A stretch of 54,392 bases of DNA from Isosphaera sp. (GTDB taxonomy: Bacteria; Planctomycetota; Planctomycetia; Gemmatales; Gemmataceae), in NCBI GenBank assembly GCA_013822345.1, contig PNKH01000047.1, positions 1-54,392 of the forward strand, in the 5' to 3' direction. The first letter of the stretch is position 1. Every line of letters starts with the position of its first letter. The position numbers were made by a program, and so were the translations under genes. This document shows positions 8,613-16,571 of the stretch, piece after piece. The notes under the pieces were generated by a model. It did no database searches. It saw nothing but the letters and a program-made list of their open reading frames with translations, and was not told the DNA's origin.

Positions 8613-10634
8613 GTGGCCTCCGTCAACGGCATCAGCAACAGCGGGCTGAACTTCACCGGCCTGGCGACCGGGATCGACACCCAGAAGATCATCGACGGGC
8701 TGAACAAGTTCGCCCAGGCCCGGCTCGACACGTTCGCCGCCCGGAAGGCCGACCTGGCCGACAAGCAGGGCACCTTCGTCGCCCTCCAGGCCAAGCTGTT
8801 CGACCTCCAGGCCAAGACCAACCAGCTCGCCCGGTCCGTCGGCGGGGCGTTCGACGGCCGCACCGCCACGACCTCCGACGCCGCCGCCCTGACCGCCGCC
8901 GCCGGCACCACCGCCGTCCCCGGCACCGCCACCGTCACCGTCAACGCCCTGGCCAAGGCCGCCCAGGTCTCGTCCGGCGGGTTCCTCGACCCGAACGCCG
9001 AGCTGAAGACCGGCACCCTCACCCTCAAGGTCGGGACCGGGACGGCCACCACCGTCACCCTGACCGACGCGAACAACACCCTCCAGGGGCTGGCCGACGC
9101 GGTCAACGCCGCCGGCGGGGACGTCCGGGCGTCCGTCATCAACGACGGGTCGGCCACCCCGTTCCGCCTCCTCCTGACCTCGTCCAAGACCGGGGCCGCG
9201 AACACCCTCGCGGTCACCAACAACCTGACGACCGGCCCCGGGGCGGCGATCAACCCGACCCAGACCACCGTGCAGGCGGCCGCCGACGCGTCCGTCTCCC
9301 TCGGCGCCCTGACCGTCACCTCGGCGACGAACCAGGTGAACGACCTGATCCCCGGGGTGTCGCTGAACCTACTCAAGGCGGACTCGACCAAGCCGCTGAC
9401 GGTGACGGTCGGGAACAACACCGAGGCGGCCGGGAAGGCGGTCCGCGACTTCGTGGACGCGTTCAACGCGGTCCGCACCTTCATCACCGACAACTCGAAG
9501 TTCAACACGGACACGAACGAGGCCGGGAAGCTGCTCGGGAACCGGGACGCGGCGAACCTGGCGAACGAGCTGTCGGCGGCGCTGTCGGCCAGCATCCCGG
9601 GGCTGGCCGCCGGGGCGAACCGGCTGTCGTCGGTCGGGCTGTCGTTCGCCGCCGACGGGAAGCTGCTGCTCGACTCCGGCCGGCTCGACGCGGCCCTGGG
9701 CGGGAGCAGCCCGGCGGCCCTGGCCGACCTGAAGAAGCTGTTCGCCCTGTCCGGCACGTCGGACAACCTCGGGGTGACGTTCGCCCTGGGCGGGCCGAAG
9801 ACCCAGCCGACCACCGGGGGGGCGCCGGTGCGGGTGCAGGTGACGGCCCCGGCCACCCGGGCGGTGGTGACCGCCACCAGCCTGCCGGTCGCGTCCGGCG
9901 GGCCGCCCCCGGTGATCACCGTCTTCCCGTCGAACAACACCCTGCTGCTGAAGCTGAACGGGCTGGCCGCCCGCGGGGTGGAGGTGACCTCCGGGACGTA
10001 CACGTCGGCGGAGCTGGCGTCGCTGCTCCAGCAGCGGATCAACGCCGGGGCGACGCCGGGGAACCTGGTCGAGGTGGCGGTCGACGCCGGCGGGAAGTTC
10101 CAGGTCACCTCGCAGCTGTTCGGCGGGGCGTCGCAGGTGACGTTCGCCGGGAGCGAGATCGGGCCGCAGTCCCTGCTCACCCAGCTCGGGTTCAACGGGA
10201 CGGAGGTCGGGACCGGGGCGAACGTGGCCGGGAAGTTCGTGGTGGACGGGGTGGAGGAGGCGGCGGTCGGGTCCGGCCAGACGCTGACCGGCAGCCCGGG
10301 GAACGCGACCACCGACGGGCTGCAGGTGCGGGCCACGCTGTCCGCCCCGGGCGGCGCGGACCTGACCGTCAGCTCCGGCCTGGCGAGCCGGCTGAACGCG
10401 GTGCTGAGCACCTACCTGGACCCGGTCGGCGGGCGGTTCAAGGCGATCACCGACGACTTCCAGAAGCGGACGGCGGACATCGACAAGTCGATCGCCAAGC
10501 AGAACGACCTGCTGGCGGCGAAGACGGCCCAGCTCCAGACCCGGTTCGCGGCCATGGAGCGGGCGGTGAACGACCTGAAGGGCCTGCAGAACCAGCTCAG
10601 CACCCTGACCGTGAACCGGCCGGCCGACCGGTGA
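8613..10634 (+). CDS. fliD: Flagellar filament cap protein FliD (HAP2)
   Basis: 673 residues; the cap that sits on the filament tip and helps exported flagellin to fold in. Seen: N-terminal FliD signature GLNFTGLATGIDTQKIIDGL followed by a helical stretch, a beta-rich middle that contains an IN-like unit (LLLKLNGLAARGVEVTSGTY, near residues 447-466), and a C-terminal coiled coil (about 600-665; RTADIDKSIAKQNDLLAAK). Start chosen as GTG 8613 because the next upstream in-frame codons run into repeat E. Length is in the upper part of the family range. Exported substrate, so it should need a chaperone; no FliT-like gene is recognised here. Confidence 0.95.
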   Translation: MASVNGISNSGLNFTGLATGIDTQKIIDGLNKFAQARLDTFAARKADLADKQGTFVALQAKLFDLQAKTNQLARSVGGAFDGRTATTSDAAALTAAAGTTAVPGTATVTVNALAKAAQVSSGGFLDPNAELKTGTLTLKVGTGTATTVTLTDANNTLQGLADAVNAAGGDVRASVINDGSATPFRLLLTSSKTGAANTLAVTNNLTTGPGAAINPTQTTVQAAADASVSLGALTVTSATNQVNDLIPGVSLNLLKADSTKPLTVTVGNNTEAAGKAVRDFVDAFNAVRTFITDNSKFNTDTNEAGKLLGNRDAANLANELSAALSASIPGLAAGANRLSSVGLSFAADGKLLLDSGRLDAALGGSSPAALADLKKLFALSGTSDNLGVTFALGGPKTQPTTGGAPVRVQVTAPATRAVVTATSLPVASGGPPPVITVFPSNNTLLLKLNGLAARGVEVTSGTYTSAELASLLQQRINAGATPGNLVEVAVDAGGKFQVTSQLFGGASQVTFAGSEIGPQSLLTQLGFNGTEVGTGANVAGKFVVDGVEEAAVGSGQTLTGSPGNATTDGLQVRATLSAPGGADLTVSSGLASRLNAVLSTYLDPVGGRFKAITDDFQKRTADIDKSIAKQNDLLAAKTAQLQTRFAAMERAVNDLKGLQNQLSTLTVNRPADR

Positions 10635-10650
10635 CGGCCGGCCCCCGCCC

Positions 10651-10710
10651 GGGAGGGCGAGGCTCCTGCCGAGCCGGGGGCGCTCGGCTCGGCAGGAGCC
10701 TCGCCCTCCC
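10651..10710. repeat. Family F hairpin
   Basis: Perfect 26-bp arms (10651-10676 and 10685-10710) with an 8-nt loop, starting GGGAGGGCGAGGCTCC. It fills most of the gap between fliD and fliS. Confidence 0.85.
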
Positions 10711-10740
10711 AACACAACGCCGCCCACCCCGGAGCCCGCC

Positions 10741-11163
10741 ATGAACCCGTACCTCGCCTACCGCCGGCACGACGAGCCGGCCGGGTGGACCCGGATGGAC
10801 ATGCTCCTGGCCCTGTACGACGGGGCCCTCTCCCGCCTCGACCGGGCCGAGGCGGCGCTGGCCGCCGGGGAGTCGGCGGCCGCCGCCGGGCTGCTGTCCC
10901 GGGTCCAGCTCATCCTCTCGTCGCTGGCGTCGGACGTCCGCCCGGACGTGAACCCGGAGGCCGGGGCGAACATGCTCCGGCTGTACGAGTACGCGGTGAA
11001 CGAGCTGCGGCGGGCGAAGGTGGAGAACGTCGGGAACGTGCGGAAGGTGCTGAAGACGCTGCGGGAGGGGTTCGAGGCGGTCCGGACCGAGGCGAACGAG
11101 CTGGAGCGGACCGGCCGGCTCCCGGCCGCCGCCGCGGCGACCGCCGTCCACGTCACCGCGTGA
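10741..11163 (+). CDS. fliS: Flagellin export chaperone FliS
   Basis: 140 residues. FliS binds the C-terminal helices of newly made flagellin in the cytosol and keeps it unfolded for export. Seen: N-terminal YLAYRR followed by the family hallmark MDMLLALYDGAL, then four-helix-bundle segments (LSRVQLILSSLASDV, MLRLYEYAVNELRRAKV, RKVLKTLREGFEAVRTEA). The usual N-terminal YxxNxxxxASP signature is only partly kept. It follows fliC and fliD as in many flagellar operons. Confidence 0.93.
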   Translation: MNPYLAYRRHDEPAGWTRMDMLLALYDGALSRLDRAEAALAAGESAAAAGLLSRVQLILSSLASDVRPDVNPEAGANMLRLYEYAVNELRRAKVENVGNVRKVLKTLREGFEAVRTEANELERTGRLPAAAAATAVHVTA

Positions 11164-11179
11164 CGGGGCGTCCCCGTAC

Positions 11180-11250
11180 AGCCGCGACCCGGAGTCCGCG
11201 GAAGGGAGCGCGACGCTCGCGCTCCCCTCCGCGGACTCCGGGTCGCGGCT
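11180..11250. repeat. Family G hairpin, copy 2
   Basis: Arms of 33 bp (11180-11212 and 11218-11250) with one mismatch and a 5-nt loop. It shares its outer ends with copy 1 at 6061-6136. It lies between fliS and flgF. The rest of the 194-nt gap (11251-11357) shows no convincing gene or promoter. Confidence 0.85.
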
Positions 11251-11357
11251 AAACGGGTTACCCGGGTCGCGCCGGTTCTGCCGAACGGAGTGAGCGCGGC
11301 GGGCCGTCCGGGTCGATACGACCGGCAGGGCTTCTCACCTGTCCGGGGCGGTACGAC

Positions 11358-12086
11358 ATGGTCCGCGGGATGTACGCCGCCGCGTCCGGCCTCGTGGCCG
11401 CCGGCGAGCAGCAGGAAGTCACCGCCCACAACCTGGCCCACTCCTCGACCCCGGGGTACCGCGAGCGCGGGGTCGTGACCGAGACGTTCGACCGCGTCCT
11501 CGGCCGGGCGGTCGCCCCGACCGGGGACCTCGCCGGCACCCGCACCGCCCGGGCGTACCACGACTTCCGCCCCGGCCCGGTCGCCGAGACCGGCCGGCCG
11601 TTCGACCTCGCCCTCGCCGACGCCGACCGGTTCTTCGTCCTGACCGGCCCGAACGGCCCGGTCTACACCCGCAACGGCACCTTCTTCCTCACCCCGCAGG
11701 GCCGGCTCGTCAGCCAGGCCGGGTATCCGCTCCAGGGGGCCGCCGGCCCGCTCACCGTCCCGCCGGACGCCCGCCTCATCAACGTCGCCTCCGACGGGTC
11801 GGTGACCGCCGACGGGGAGCCGGCCGGGCAGGTGCGCGTCGTCCGGTTCCGCGACCCGCAGCAACTGACCGCCGCCGGCCCGACGCTGTACACCGCGTCT
11901 GTCGACGCCGGACTGCAGGTCGCCCCCGGGCGGGTGCTGCAAGGGTACCGGGAGGGGTCGAACGTCCAGCCGGCCGACGCCCTGGTGCGGATGCTCCTCG
12001 GCACCCGGTACTACGAGGCGGCGCAGAGGTCGCTGCGGACGATCGCCGAGTCGATCCAGCTGAACACCCGGCCGACCCAGAGCTGA
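11358..12086 (+). CDS. flgF: Flagellar proximal rod protein FlgF
   Basis: 242 residues; a rod subunit of the flg_bb_rod family in the periplasmic drive shaft. Seen: N-terminal MYAAASGLVAAGEQQEVTAH with NLAHSSTPGYRERGV (normally NLANxxTxGFK), the middle segment GPVYTRNGTFFLTPQGRLV, and the C-terminal helix ADALVRMLLGTRYYEAAQRS. The N-terminal NLA-N to NLA-H change and the short length fit FlgF rather than FlgG, which follows 41 nt downstream. Exported without a cleaved signal through the flagellar gate. Confidence 0.88.
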   Translation: MVRGMYAAASGLVAAGEQQEVTAHNLAHSSTPGYRERGVVTETFDRVLGRAVAPTGDLAGTRTARAYHDFRPGPVAETGRPFDLALADADRFFVLTGPNGPVYTRNGTFFLTPQGRLVSQAGYPLQGAAGPLTVPPDARLINVASDGSVTADGEPAGQVRVVRFRDPQQLTAAGPTLYTASVDAGLQVAPGRVLQGYREGSNVQPADALVRMLLGTRYYEAAQRSLRTIAESIQLNTRPTQS

Positions 12087-12127
12087 ACCGAACGCCGGCG
12101 AGCCGGGGTTCCCAACGGAGGTGCCGC

Positions 12128-12919
12128 ATGATCCGCGCCCTGTTCACCAGCGCGACCGGGATGAACGTCCAGAGCACGTCGATCGACAACACCGCGAACA
12201 ACCTCGCGAACGTGAACACCAACGGGTTCAAGCGCGGGGAGGCGACGTTCCAGGACCTGATCTACGTGAACCAGATCGTCCCCGGGTCGGACGCCGCCCA
12301 GGGGCTGCAGGTCCCGACCGGGCTGCAGATCGGGAGCGGGGCCCGGGTGTCCGGGATCGCCAAGACGTTCAGCCAGGGGGCCCTGCAGAACACCCAGAAC
12401 CCGTTCGACATCGCCATCCAGGGCGAGGGGTTCTTCCAGGTGACGCTGCCGAACGGCGAGCTGCGGTACACCCGGGACGGGGCGCTGCGGCTGAACCAGA
12501 CCGGCAGCCTGGTCACCAGCGACGGGTTCCTGATCTCCCCGCAGATCACCATCCCGGCCCAGGCGGTGTCGTTCTCCGTCGGCCCGGACGGGACGGTGTC
12601 GATCACCAACGCCGGGGCGACGAACACCTCGACCGTGGTCGGGCAGCTGACGCTGGTCCGGTTCCAGAACCCGTCCGGGCTGTCGGCCGAGGGGCGGAAC
12701 CTGTTCTCCGAGACGGTGTCGTCCGGGGCCCCGATCATCTCGACCCCCGGGCAGAACGGGGCCGGGTTCACCCAGCAGTCGTTCCTGGAGCGGTCGAACG
12801 TCGAGGCGGTGACCGAGCTGATCAACCTGATCCTGGCCCAGCGGGCGTACGAGTTCAACACCCGGGCGGTGCGGACCTCCGACAACATGCTCGCGGCCAC
12901 CACCGAACTCATCCGGTAA
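12128..12919 (+). CDS. flgG: Flagellar distal rod protein FlgG
   Basis: 263 residues, the usual FlgG length; it builds the distal rod that passes through the P and L rings. Seen: ALFTSATGMNVQSTSIDNTA followed by NNLANVNTNGFKRGEATFQD, the central GEGFFQVTLPNGELRYTRDG, and the C-terminal NVEAVTELINLILAQRAYEF. A GGAGGTG ribosome-binding site lies 9 nt before the ATG. Followed after 5 nt by flgA, so translation is probably coupled. Confidence 0.96.
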   Translation: MIRALFTSATGMNVQSTSIDNTANNLANVNTNGFKRGEATFQDLIYVNQIVPGSDAAQGLQVPTGLQIGSGARVSGIAKTFSQGALQNTQNPFDIAIQGEGFFQVTLPNGELRYTRDGALRLNQTGSLVTSDGFLISPQITIPAQAVSFSVGPDGTVSITNAGATNTSTVVGQLTLVRFQNPSGLSAEGRNLFSETVSSGAPIISTPGQNGAGFTQQSFLERSNVEAVTELINLILAQRAYEFNTRAVRTSDNMLAATTELIR

Positions 12920-12924
12920 CCCCC

Positions 12925-13746
12925 ATGCGCGCACTCGTCCTTCTCGCCGCCCTCGCCCCCGGCGCCGCGGCGGCCGGCCCGGTCGCGGTCGTGCTCGAGG
13001 ACCGGGCGACCGTCCGGACGGCGGTGGTGACCGTCGGGGACGTGGCCCGGGTGACCGGCGGCGACCCGGCCACCCGGGCCCGCGTCGCCGCCCTCGACCT
13101 CGCCGAACTCAAGGCCCGCGACCCGGCGGTCACCGTCGGCCGGCGGGTGGTCGAGTACCGGCTCCGGCTCGCCGGGGTGGAGGCGACCGAGGCGGTGGTC
13201 GCCGGGGCGGACGCGGCGGTGGTGACCGTCGCCCGCCGGCCGGTGACCGCCGACGAGGTGGTGGCGGCCGCCCGGGCGGAGGTGCTGCGGCAGGTCCCGG
13301 CCCCGGACGCGGTGTCGGTCGAACTGGCCCAGCCGGTCGCGGTGAAGCTGCCGGAGGTGCCGGCCGGGGAGGCGGTGGCGGTCGCGGCGAAGCCGCACGG
13401 CCGGGTGCCGCCGTCCGGCCGGGTGCAGGTGGACGTGGCGGTGTCGTGCGCCGGGGAGAAGCTGATCTCGTTCGCGGTGGTGCTGGACATCAAGCCCGGC
13501 GGGCGGCCGGAGGCCGGGGCGGTGCCGGCGGGGGCGAGGCCGGGCGAGGTGCTGGTCCGGGCGCGGGGGCGGGTGACGATGCAGGTGAAGTCCGGGGTGA
13601 TGACGGCGACGGCGGTCGGGGAGGCGCTTCAAGACGGCCGGCTCGGGCAGACGATCCAGGTACAGAACGTGGACTCGAAGAAGACGCTGACCGCCCGGGT
13701 CGTCGGCCCGGGGCTGGTCGAGATCGACCTCGGAGGTGCCCCGTGA
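12925..13746 (+). CDS. flgA: P-ring assembly chaperone FlgA
   Basis: 273 residues from the ATG at 12925; helps the P-ring protein FlgI assemble around the rod in the periplasm. Seen: an N-terminal signal peptide (LVLLAALAPGAAAAG), a middle SAF-like region (ARRPVTADEVVAAARAEVL), and the C-terminal FlgA pattern: RPGEVLVRARGRVTMQVKSG, then GRLGQTIQVQNVDSKKTLTA and a GPGLVEI end. Overlaps the flgH start by 4 nt (GTGA), so the two are translationally coupled. Confidence 0.92.
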   Translation: MRALVLLAALAPGAAAAGPVAVVLEDRATVRTAVVTVGDVARVTGGDPATRARVAALDLAELKARDPAVTVGRRVVEYRLRLAGVEATEAVVAGADAAVVTVARRPVTADEVVAAARAEVLRQVPAPDAVSVELAQPVAVKLPEVPAGEAVAVAAKPHGRVPPSGRVQVDVAVSCAGEKLISFAVVLDIKPGGRPEAGAVPAGARPGEVLVRARGRVTMQVKSGVMTATAVGEALQDGRLGQTIQVQNVDSKKTLTARVVGPGLVEIDLGGAP

Positions 13747-14369
13747 GGCGGTGGCTGCTGGCGGCGGTTCTGGGCGGGGCGGCGTGCGCCGCGGCCGCCC
13801 GGGCGGACTCGATCTGGGACCGCCGCGACCCGCGGTACGCGAACCTGTTCCAGGACAACCGGGCCCGGAACGTCGGCGACCTGGTCACGGTCGTCGTGTC
13901 CGAGATGACGATGGCCAACGACCAGGACCAGCGGCAACTCGGCCGGACCGGGAGCTTCAGCGGCCAGCTCAACTTCTTCGGCGGGGCGGACACCACCTCG
14001 ACGGCGACCAACACCGCCATCCCCGGGGTGGCGTTCGGGCTCCCCGGGGCGAACAACAACCTGACCTTCAACGGCAACTCGCAGTTCACCGCGAACCGCG
14101 TCTTCACCGACCGGATCGCGGCCACGGTGGTCGACCTGATGCCGAACGGGAACCTGGTGATCGAGGGCTACCGGAGCCGGATCGTCGCCGGGGAGGAGCG
14201 GGTCTTGCGGTTCACCGGCCAGGTCCGCCCGGCCGACATCGGGGTCGGGAACGCGGTGTCGTCGCAGGCCGTCGCCAACCTGCGGATCAGCTACCTCGGC
14301 CGCGGCCCGGCGACCCGGGCGACGCAGGGGCCGATCGGCCGGATCGCGAACCTGGTCGGCCCGCGCTGA
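13743..14369 (+). CDS. flgH: L-ring protein FlgH
   Basis: 208 residues from GTG 13743; forms the outer-membrane bushing around the rod. Seen: SIWDRRDPRYANLFQDNRAR followed by NVGDLVTVVV, SGQLNFFGG, GNSQFTANRVFTDRIAATVV, and the C-terminal PADIGVGNAVSSQAVANLRI, all matching FlgH. The N terminus (RRWLLAAVLGGAACAAAARA) looks like a signal peptide with a type I site after ARA. C15 is preceded by G-A-A rather than a standard lipobox, whereas FlgH is usually a lipoprotein. Start set by the GTGA overlap with flgA. Confidence 0.92.
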   Translation: MRRWLLAAVLGGAACAAAARADSIWDRRDPRYANLFQDNRARNVGDLVTVVVSEMTMANDQDQRQLGRTGSFSGQLNFFGGADTTSTATNTAIPGVAFGLPGANNNLTFNGNSQFTANRVFTDRIAATVVDLMPNGNLVIEGYRSRIVAGEERVLRFTGQVRPADIGVGNAVSSQAVANLRISYLGRGPATRATQGPIGRIANLVGPR

Positions 14370-14370
14370 C

Positions 14371-14481
14371 CGGACCGCGGCCGTCCCGGCCGCCGCCAAC
14401 CGCCCCGACCCCGTCCGCTCCCGGGCGGACCGCCGATGTCCCCGCGCCGGGCCGGTGGGGCGGCCGGGACGGCCGCGGTCC
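14371..14481. repeat. Family C inverted repeat, copy 1
   Basis: Outer arms of about 25 bp (GGACCGCGGCCGTCCCGGCC and its complement) flank a loop of about 60 nt that has its own short GTCCGC/GCGGAC stem and a GATGTCCCC motif. Related copies are at 15631-15743 and 39016-39131. It lies between flgH and flgI. Confidence 0.8.
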
Positions 14482-14513
14482 AGGCAGCGGCAGCCCCCAG
14501 CACAGGGTGACCC

Positions 14514-15623
14514 ATGTACCGCCTGCTCGCCGCCGCCGCCGGGGTCCTGCTCGCCGCCGCGCCGGCGCCGGCCCAGGTGCGGATCAAGGACATCACCGAC
14601 ATCGCCGGGGCCCGGAGCAACCAGCTGTTCGGGTTCGGCCTGGTGGTCGGCCTCGACCAGACCGGGAGCCGGAGCACGTTCACCCAGCAGGTCGCCGTCG
14701 ACGCGCTGCAGCGGCTCGGGGTGTCGACCCAGATCTTCAGCCAGCTGCCGTCCGAGTCGGTCATCCGGTCGACCAGCATCTCGGCGGTGATGGTGGTGGC
14801 CGAGATCGGCCCGTTCGCCCGCAAGGGGAGCCGGCTCGACGTGACCGTCTCCGCGATGGACGACACCCGCAGCCTGCAGGGCGGCACCCTGATCTTCACC
14901 CCGCTCCGCGGGGCCGACGGGGAGGTGTACGCGACCGCCCAGGGGCCGCTCTCGATCGGCGGGTTCTCGGTCACCGTCGGCGGCGGGTCGGGGGTGCAGA
15001 AGAACCACGTGAACGTCGGCCGGATCCCGAGCGGCGGGCTGATCGAGAAGGAGGCCCCCGGCGAGGTGCTGCAGCACGGCAAGGCCCGGTTCCTGCTGAA
15101 GGACCCGGACTTCAACACCGCCCGGCTGATCGCCAAGGCGATCAACGAGCGGCACCCGGGGGTGGCGGTCGCCACCGACCCCGGGGCGGTCACCGTCTGC
15201 CCGCCGGCCGACCCGCTCAAGACCCCGGTCCAGTTCCTGGCCGAGGTCGGGCTGCTCACCGTCCTGCCGGACACCCCGGCCCGGGTCGTCATCAACGAGC
15301 GGACCGGGACGGTGGTGGCCGGGGAGAACGTGTCGATCGCGACCACCGCGGTGTCGAGCGGGAACCTGTTCCTCGGGTTCTCGGTCAACCCGGTGGTGTC
15401 GCAGCCGGCCCCGTTCTCCGGCGGGGTGACCACGGTGGTCCCGCGGCCGCAGGTGGCGACCGCGGAGCAGCCGGCCCGGGTGGTGCTGGTGCCGAAGTCG
15501 GTGACGGTGGCCGAGGTCGCCCGGGCGATGAACGCGCTGGGCGTCACCCCGCGCGACCTGATCCAGATCTTCCAGGCGCTGAAGCAGGCCGGGGCGATGC
15601 ACGCGGACCTGATCATCCAGTAA
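14514..15623 (+). CDS. flgI: P-ring protein FlgI
   Basis: 369 residues, the usual length; forms the periplasmic ring in the peptidoglycan layer. Seen: a cleavable signal peptide (LLAAAAGVLLAAAPAPAQ), then the family core RIKDITDIAGARSNQLFGFG, LVVGLDQTGS, SGGLIEKEAP, DPDFNTARLIAKAINERHPG and INERTGTVVAGENVSIA, ending in LIQIFQALKQAGAMHADLII. Flanked on both sides by family C repeats, which separates it from the flgF-flgH group and from flgJ. Confidence 0.97.
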   Translation: MYRLLAAAAGVLLAAAPAPAQVRIKDITDIAGARSNQLFGFGLVVGLDQTGSRSTFTQQVAVDALQRLGVSTQIFSQLPSESVIRSTSISAVMVVAEIGPFARKGSRLDVTVSAMDDTRSLQGGTLIFTPLRGADGEVYATAQGPLSIGGFSVTVGGGSGVQKNHVNVGRIPSGGLIEKEAPGEVLQHGKARFLLKDPDFNTARLIAKAINERHPGVAVATDPGAVTVCPPADPLKTPVQFLAEVGLLTVLPDTPARVVINERTGTVVAGENVSIATTAVSSGNLFLGFSVNPVVSQPAPFSGGVTTVVPRPQVATAEQPARVVLVPKSVTVAEVARAMNALGVTPRDLIQIFQALKQAGAMHADLIIQ

Positions 15624-15630
15624 GGGGGCG

Positions 15631-15743
15631 TCCTGGACCGCGGCCGTCCCGGCCGCTGCTACCCCGGCGGAGACGCAACACGATCATCCCGAGAGCGACC
15701 CGCCGTGCGTCGGCGGAGCGGCCGGGACGGCCGCGGTCCAGGA
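15631..15743. repeat. Family C inverted repeat, copy 2
   Basis: Outer arms TCCTGGACCGCGGCCGTCCC and its complement, loop about 60 nt. The second arm ends 17 nt before the flgJ ATG, and GAGACAGGAGGTAACCC with the ribosome-binding site follows directly. Confidence 0.8.
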
Positions 15744-15760
15744 GAGACAGGAGGTAACCC

Positions 15761-16120
15761 ATGCTCGGGGCCACTTCGCCCTCCGCGGCCCGGCCGGCGG
15801 CGGAAACCGGTGCTACGGTGAAGGGCGCGGCCGACGCCCGCCGGGCCGACACGGCCAAGGAGTTCGAGGCCGTCTTCCTGTCGATGCTGCTGAAGGAGAT
15901 GCGGCAGACCCTCGACCCGGACGGCGGGCTGTTCCCCGGCGACACCGGCGACATCCAGGGCGGGCTGTTCGACCTGTACCTCGGCCGGCACCTGGCCGAC
16001 TCCGGCGGGGTCGGGATGGCCGCCGCGATCGCCCGCCAGCTCCGCCCGACCGACCCCGGCCCGCCCCATGCCGCACCTCAACTCCCTCCTCCCGCCGCTC
16101 CTCCGCTGCCTCGAAACTGA
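15761..16120 (+). CDS. flgJ: FlgJ-type rod-binding (cap) protein, without muramidase domain
   Basis: 119 residues. Corresponds to the rod-binding N-terminal domain of FlgJ: DTAKEFEAVFLSMLLKEMRQ, GGLFPGDTGDIQGGLFDLYL and a final ADSGGVGMAAAIARQL. The glucosaminidase domain of enterobacterial FlgJ is absent, as in many bacteria, so another enzyme must open the peptidoglycan. AGGAGG 11 nt before ATG 15761 supports the start. Its last 53 nt overlap flgN in another frame, encoding a proline-rich tail. Confidence 0.9.
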   Translation: MLGATSPSAARPAAETGATVKGAADARRADTAKEFEAVFLSMLLKEMRQTLDPDGGLFPGDTGDIQGGLFDLYLGRHLADSGGVGMAAAIARQLRPTDPGPPHAAPQLPPPAAPPLPRN

Positions 16121-16568
16121 GGGGCACCTCCTCCGCGACGCCCGGGCCGTGCTCGGCGAGGTCCACGCCGCCCTCCGCCGCGGCGACCTCCCGGCCGTCG
16201 CCGCCGCCGGGCCGCAGCAGGAGGCGCTGGCCGCCGCCCTCCGGGCCGCCGAGGCCGACCGGGCCGCGGCGTCGGCCGAGGTCGCCCGGGCGGTCGGGCT
16301 CGCCGCGGACGGGCCGACCCTCGCGGCGCTCGCCGCCCGGCTCCCCGACCCGTGGGCCGACGAGGTCGCTTCCGCCCGCGCCCGCCTGGCCGCGGCCGCC
16401 ACCGCCCTCGCCGACCAGCGGGGCCGGAACGCAAATCTGATCCGCCAGCTTCGAGCATTCTTCCGTGGCGTCCTGCCCTCCCTGGCGGCCGGCGCCCCCG
16501 GCCGGTACGGGCCGTCGGGGGCCCCGGTGGACCCGGCCGGCGGGGGGGCGATCACGGCCCGCGGGTAA
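16068..16568 (+). CDS. flgN: FlgN-like export chaperone
   Basis: 166 residues, mostly helical; FlgN is the cytosolic chaperone for the hook-filament junction proteins FlgK and FlgL. Seen: LNSLLPPLLRCLETEGHLL, a long heptad-like Ala/Leu/Arg region, and a polar C-terminal tail. Position directly before flgK (3-nt gap) is the classic flgN context. The ATG lies inside flgJ (53-nt overlap); later starts would remove the first helix of the domain. Sequence identity to known FlgN is low, so the call rests largely on context and length. Confidence 0.75.
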   Translation: MPHLNSLLPPLLRCLETEGHLLRDARAVLGEVHAALRRGDLPAVAAAGPQQEALAAALRAAEADRAAASAEVARAVGLAADGPTLAALAARLPDPWADEVASARARLAAAATALADQRGRNANLIRQLRAFFRGVLPSLAAGAPGRYGPSGAPVDPAGGGAITARG

Positions 16569-16571
16569 CCC

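Noticed and set aside
11285-11320. Sigma-28 promoter before flgF (GTCGATAC)
   Set aside because: The upstream box is GC-rich and unlike the other five sites.
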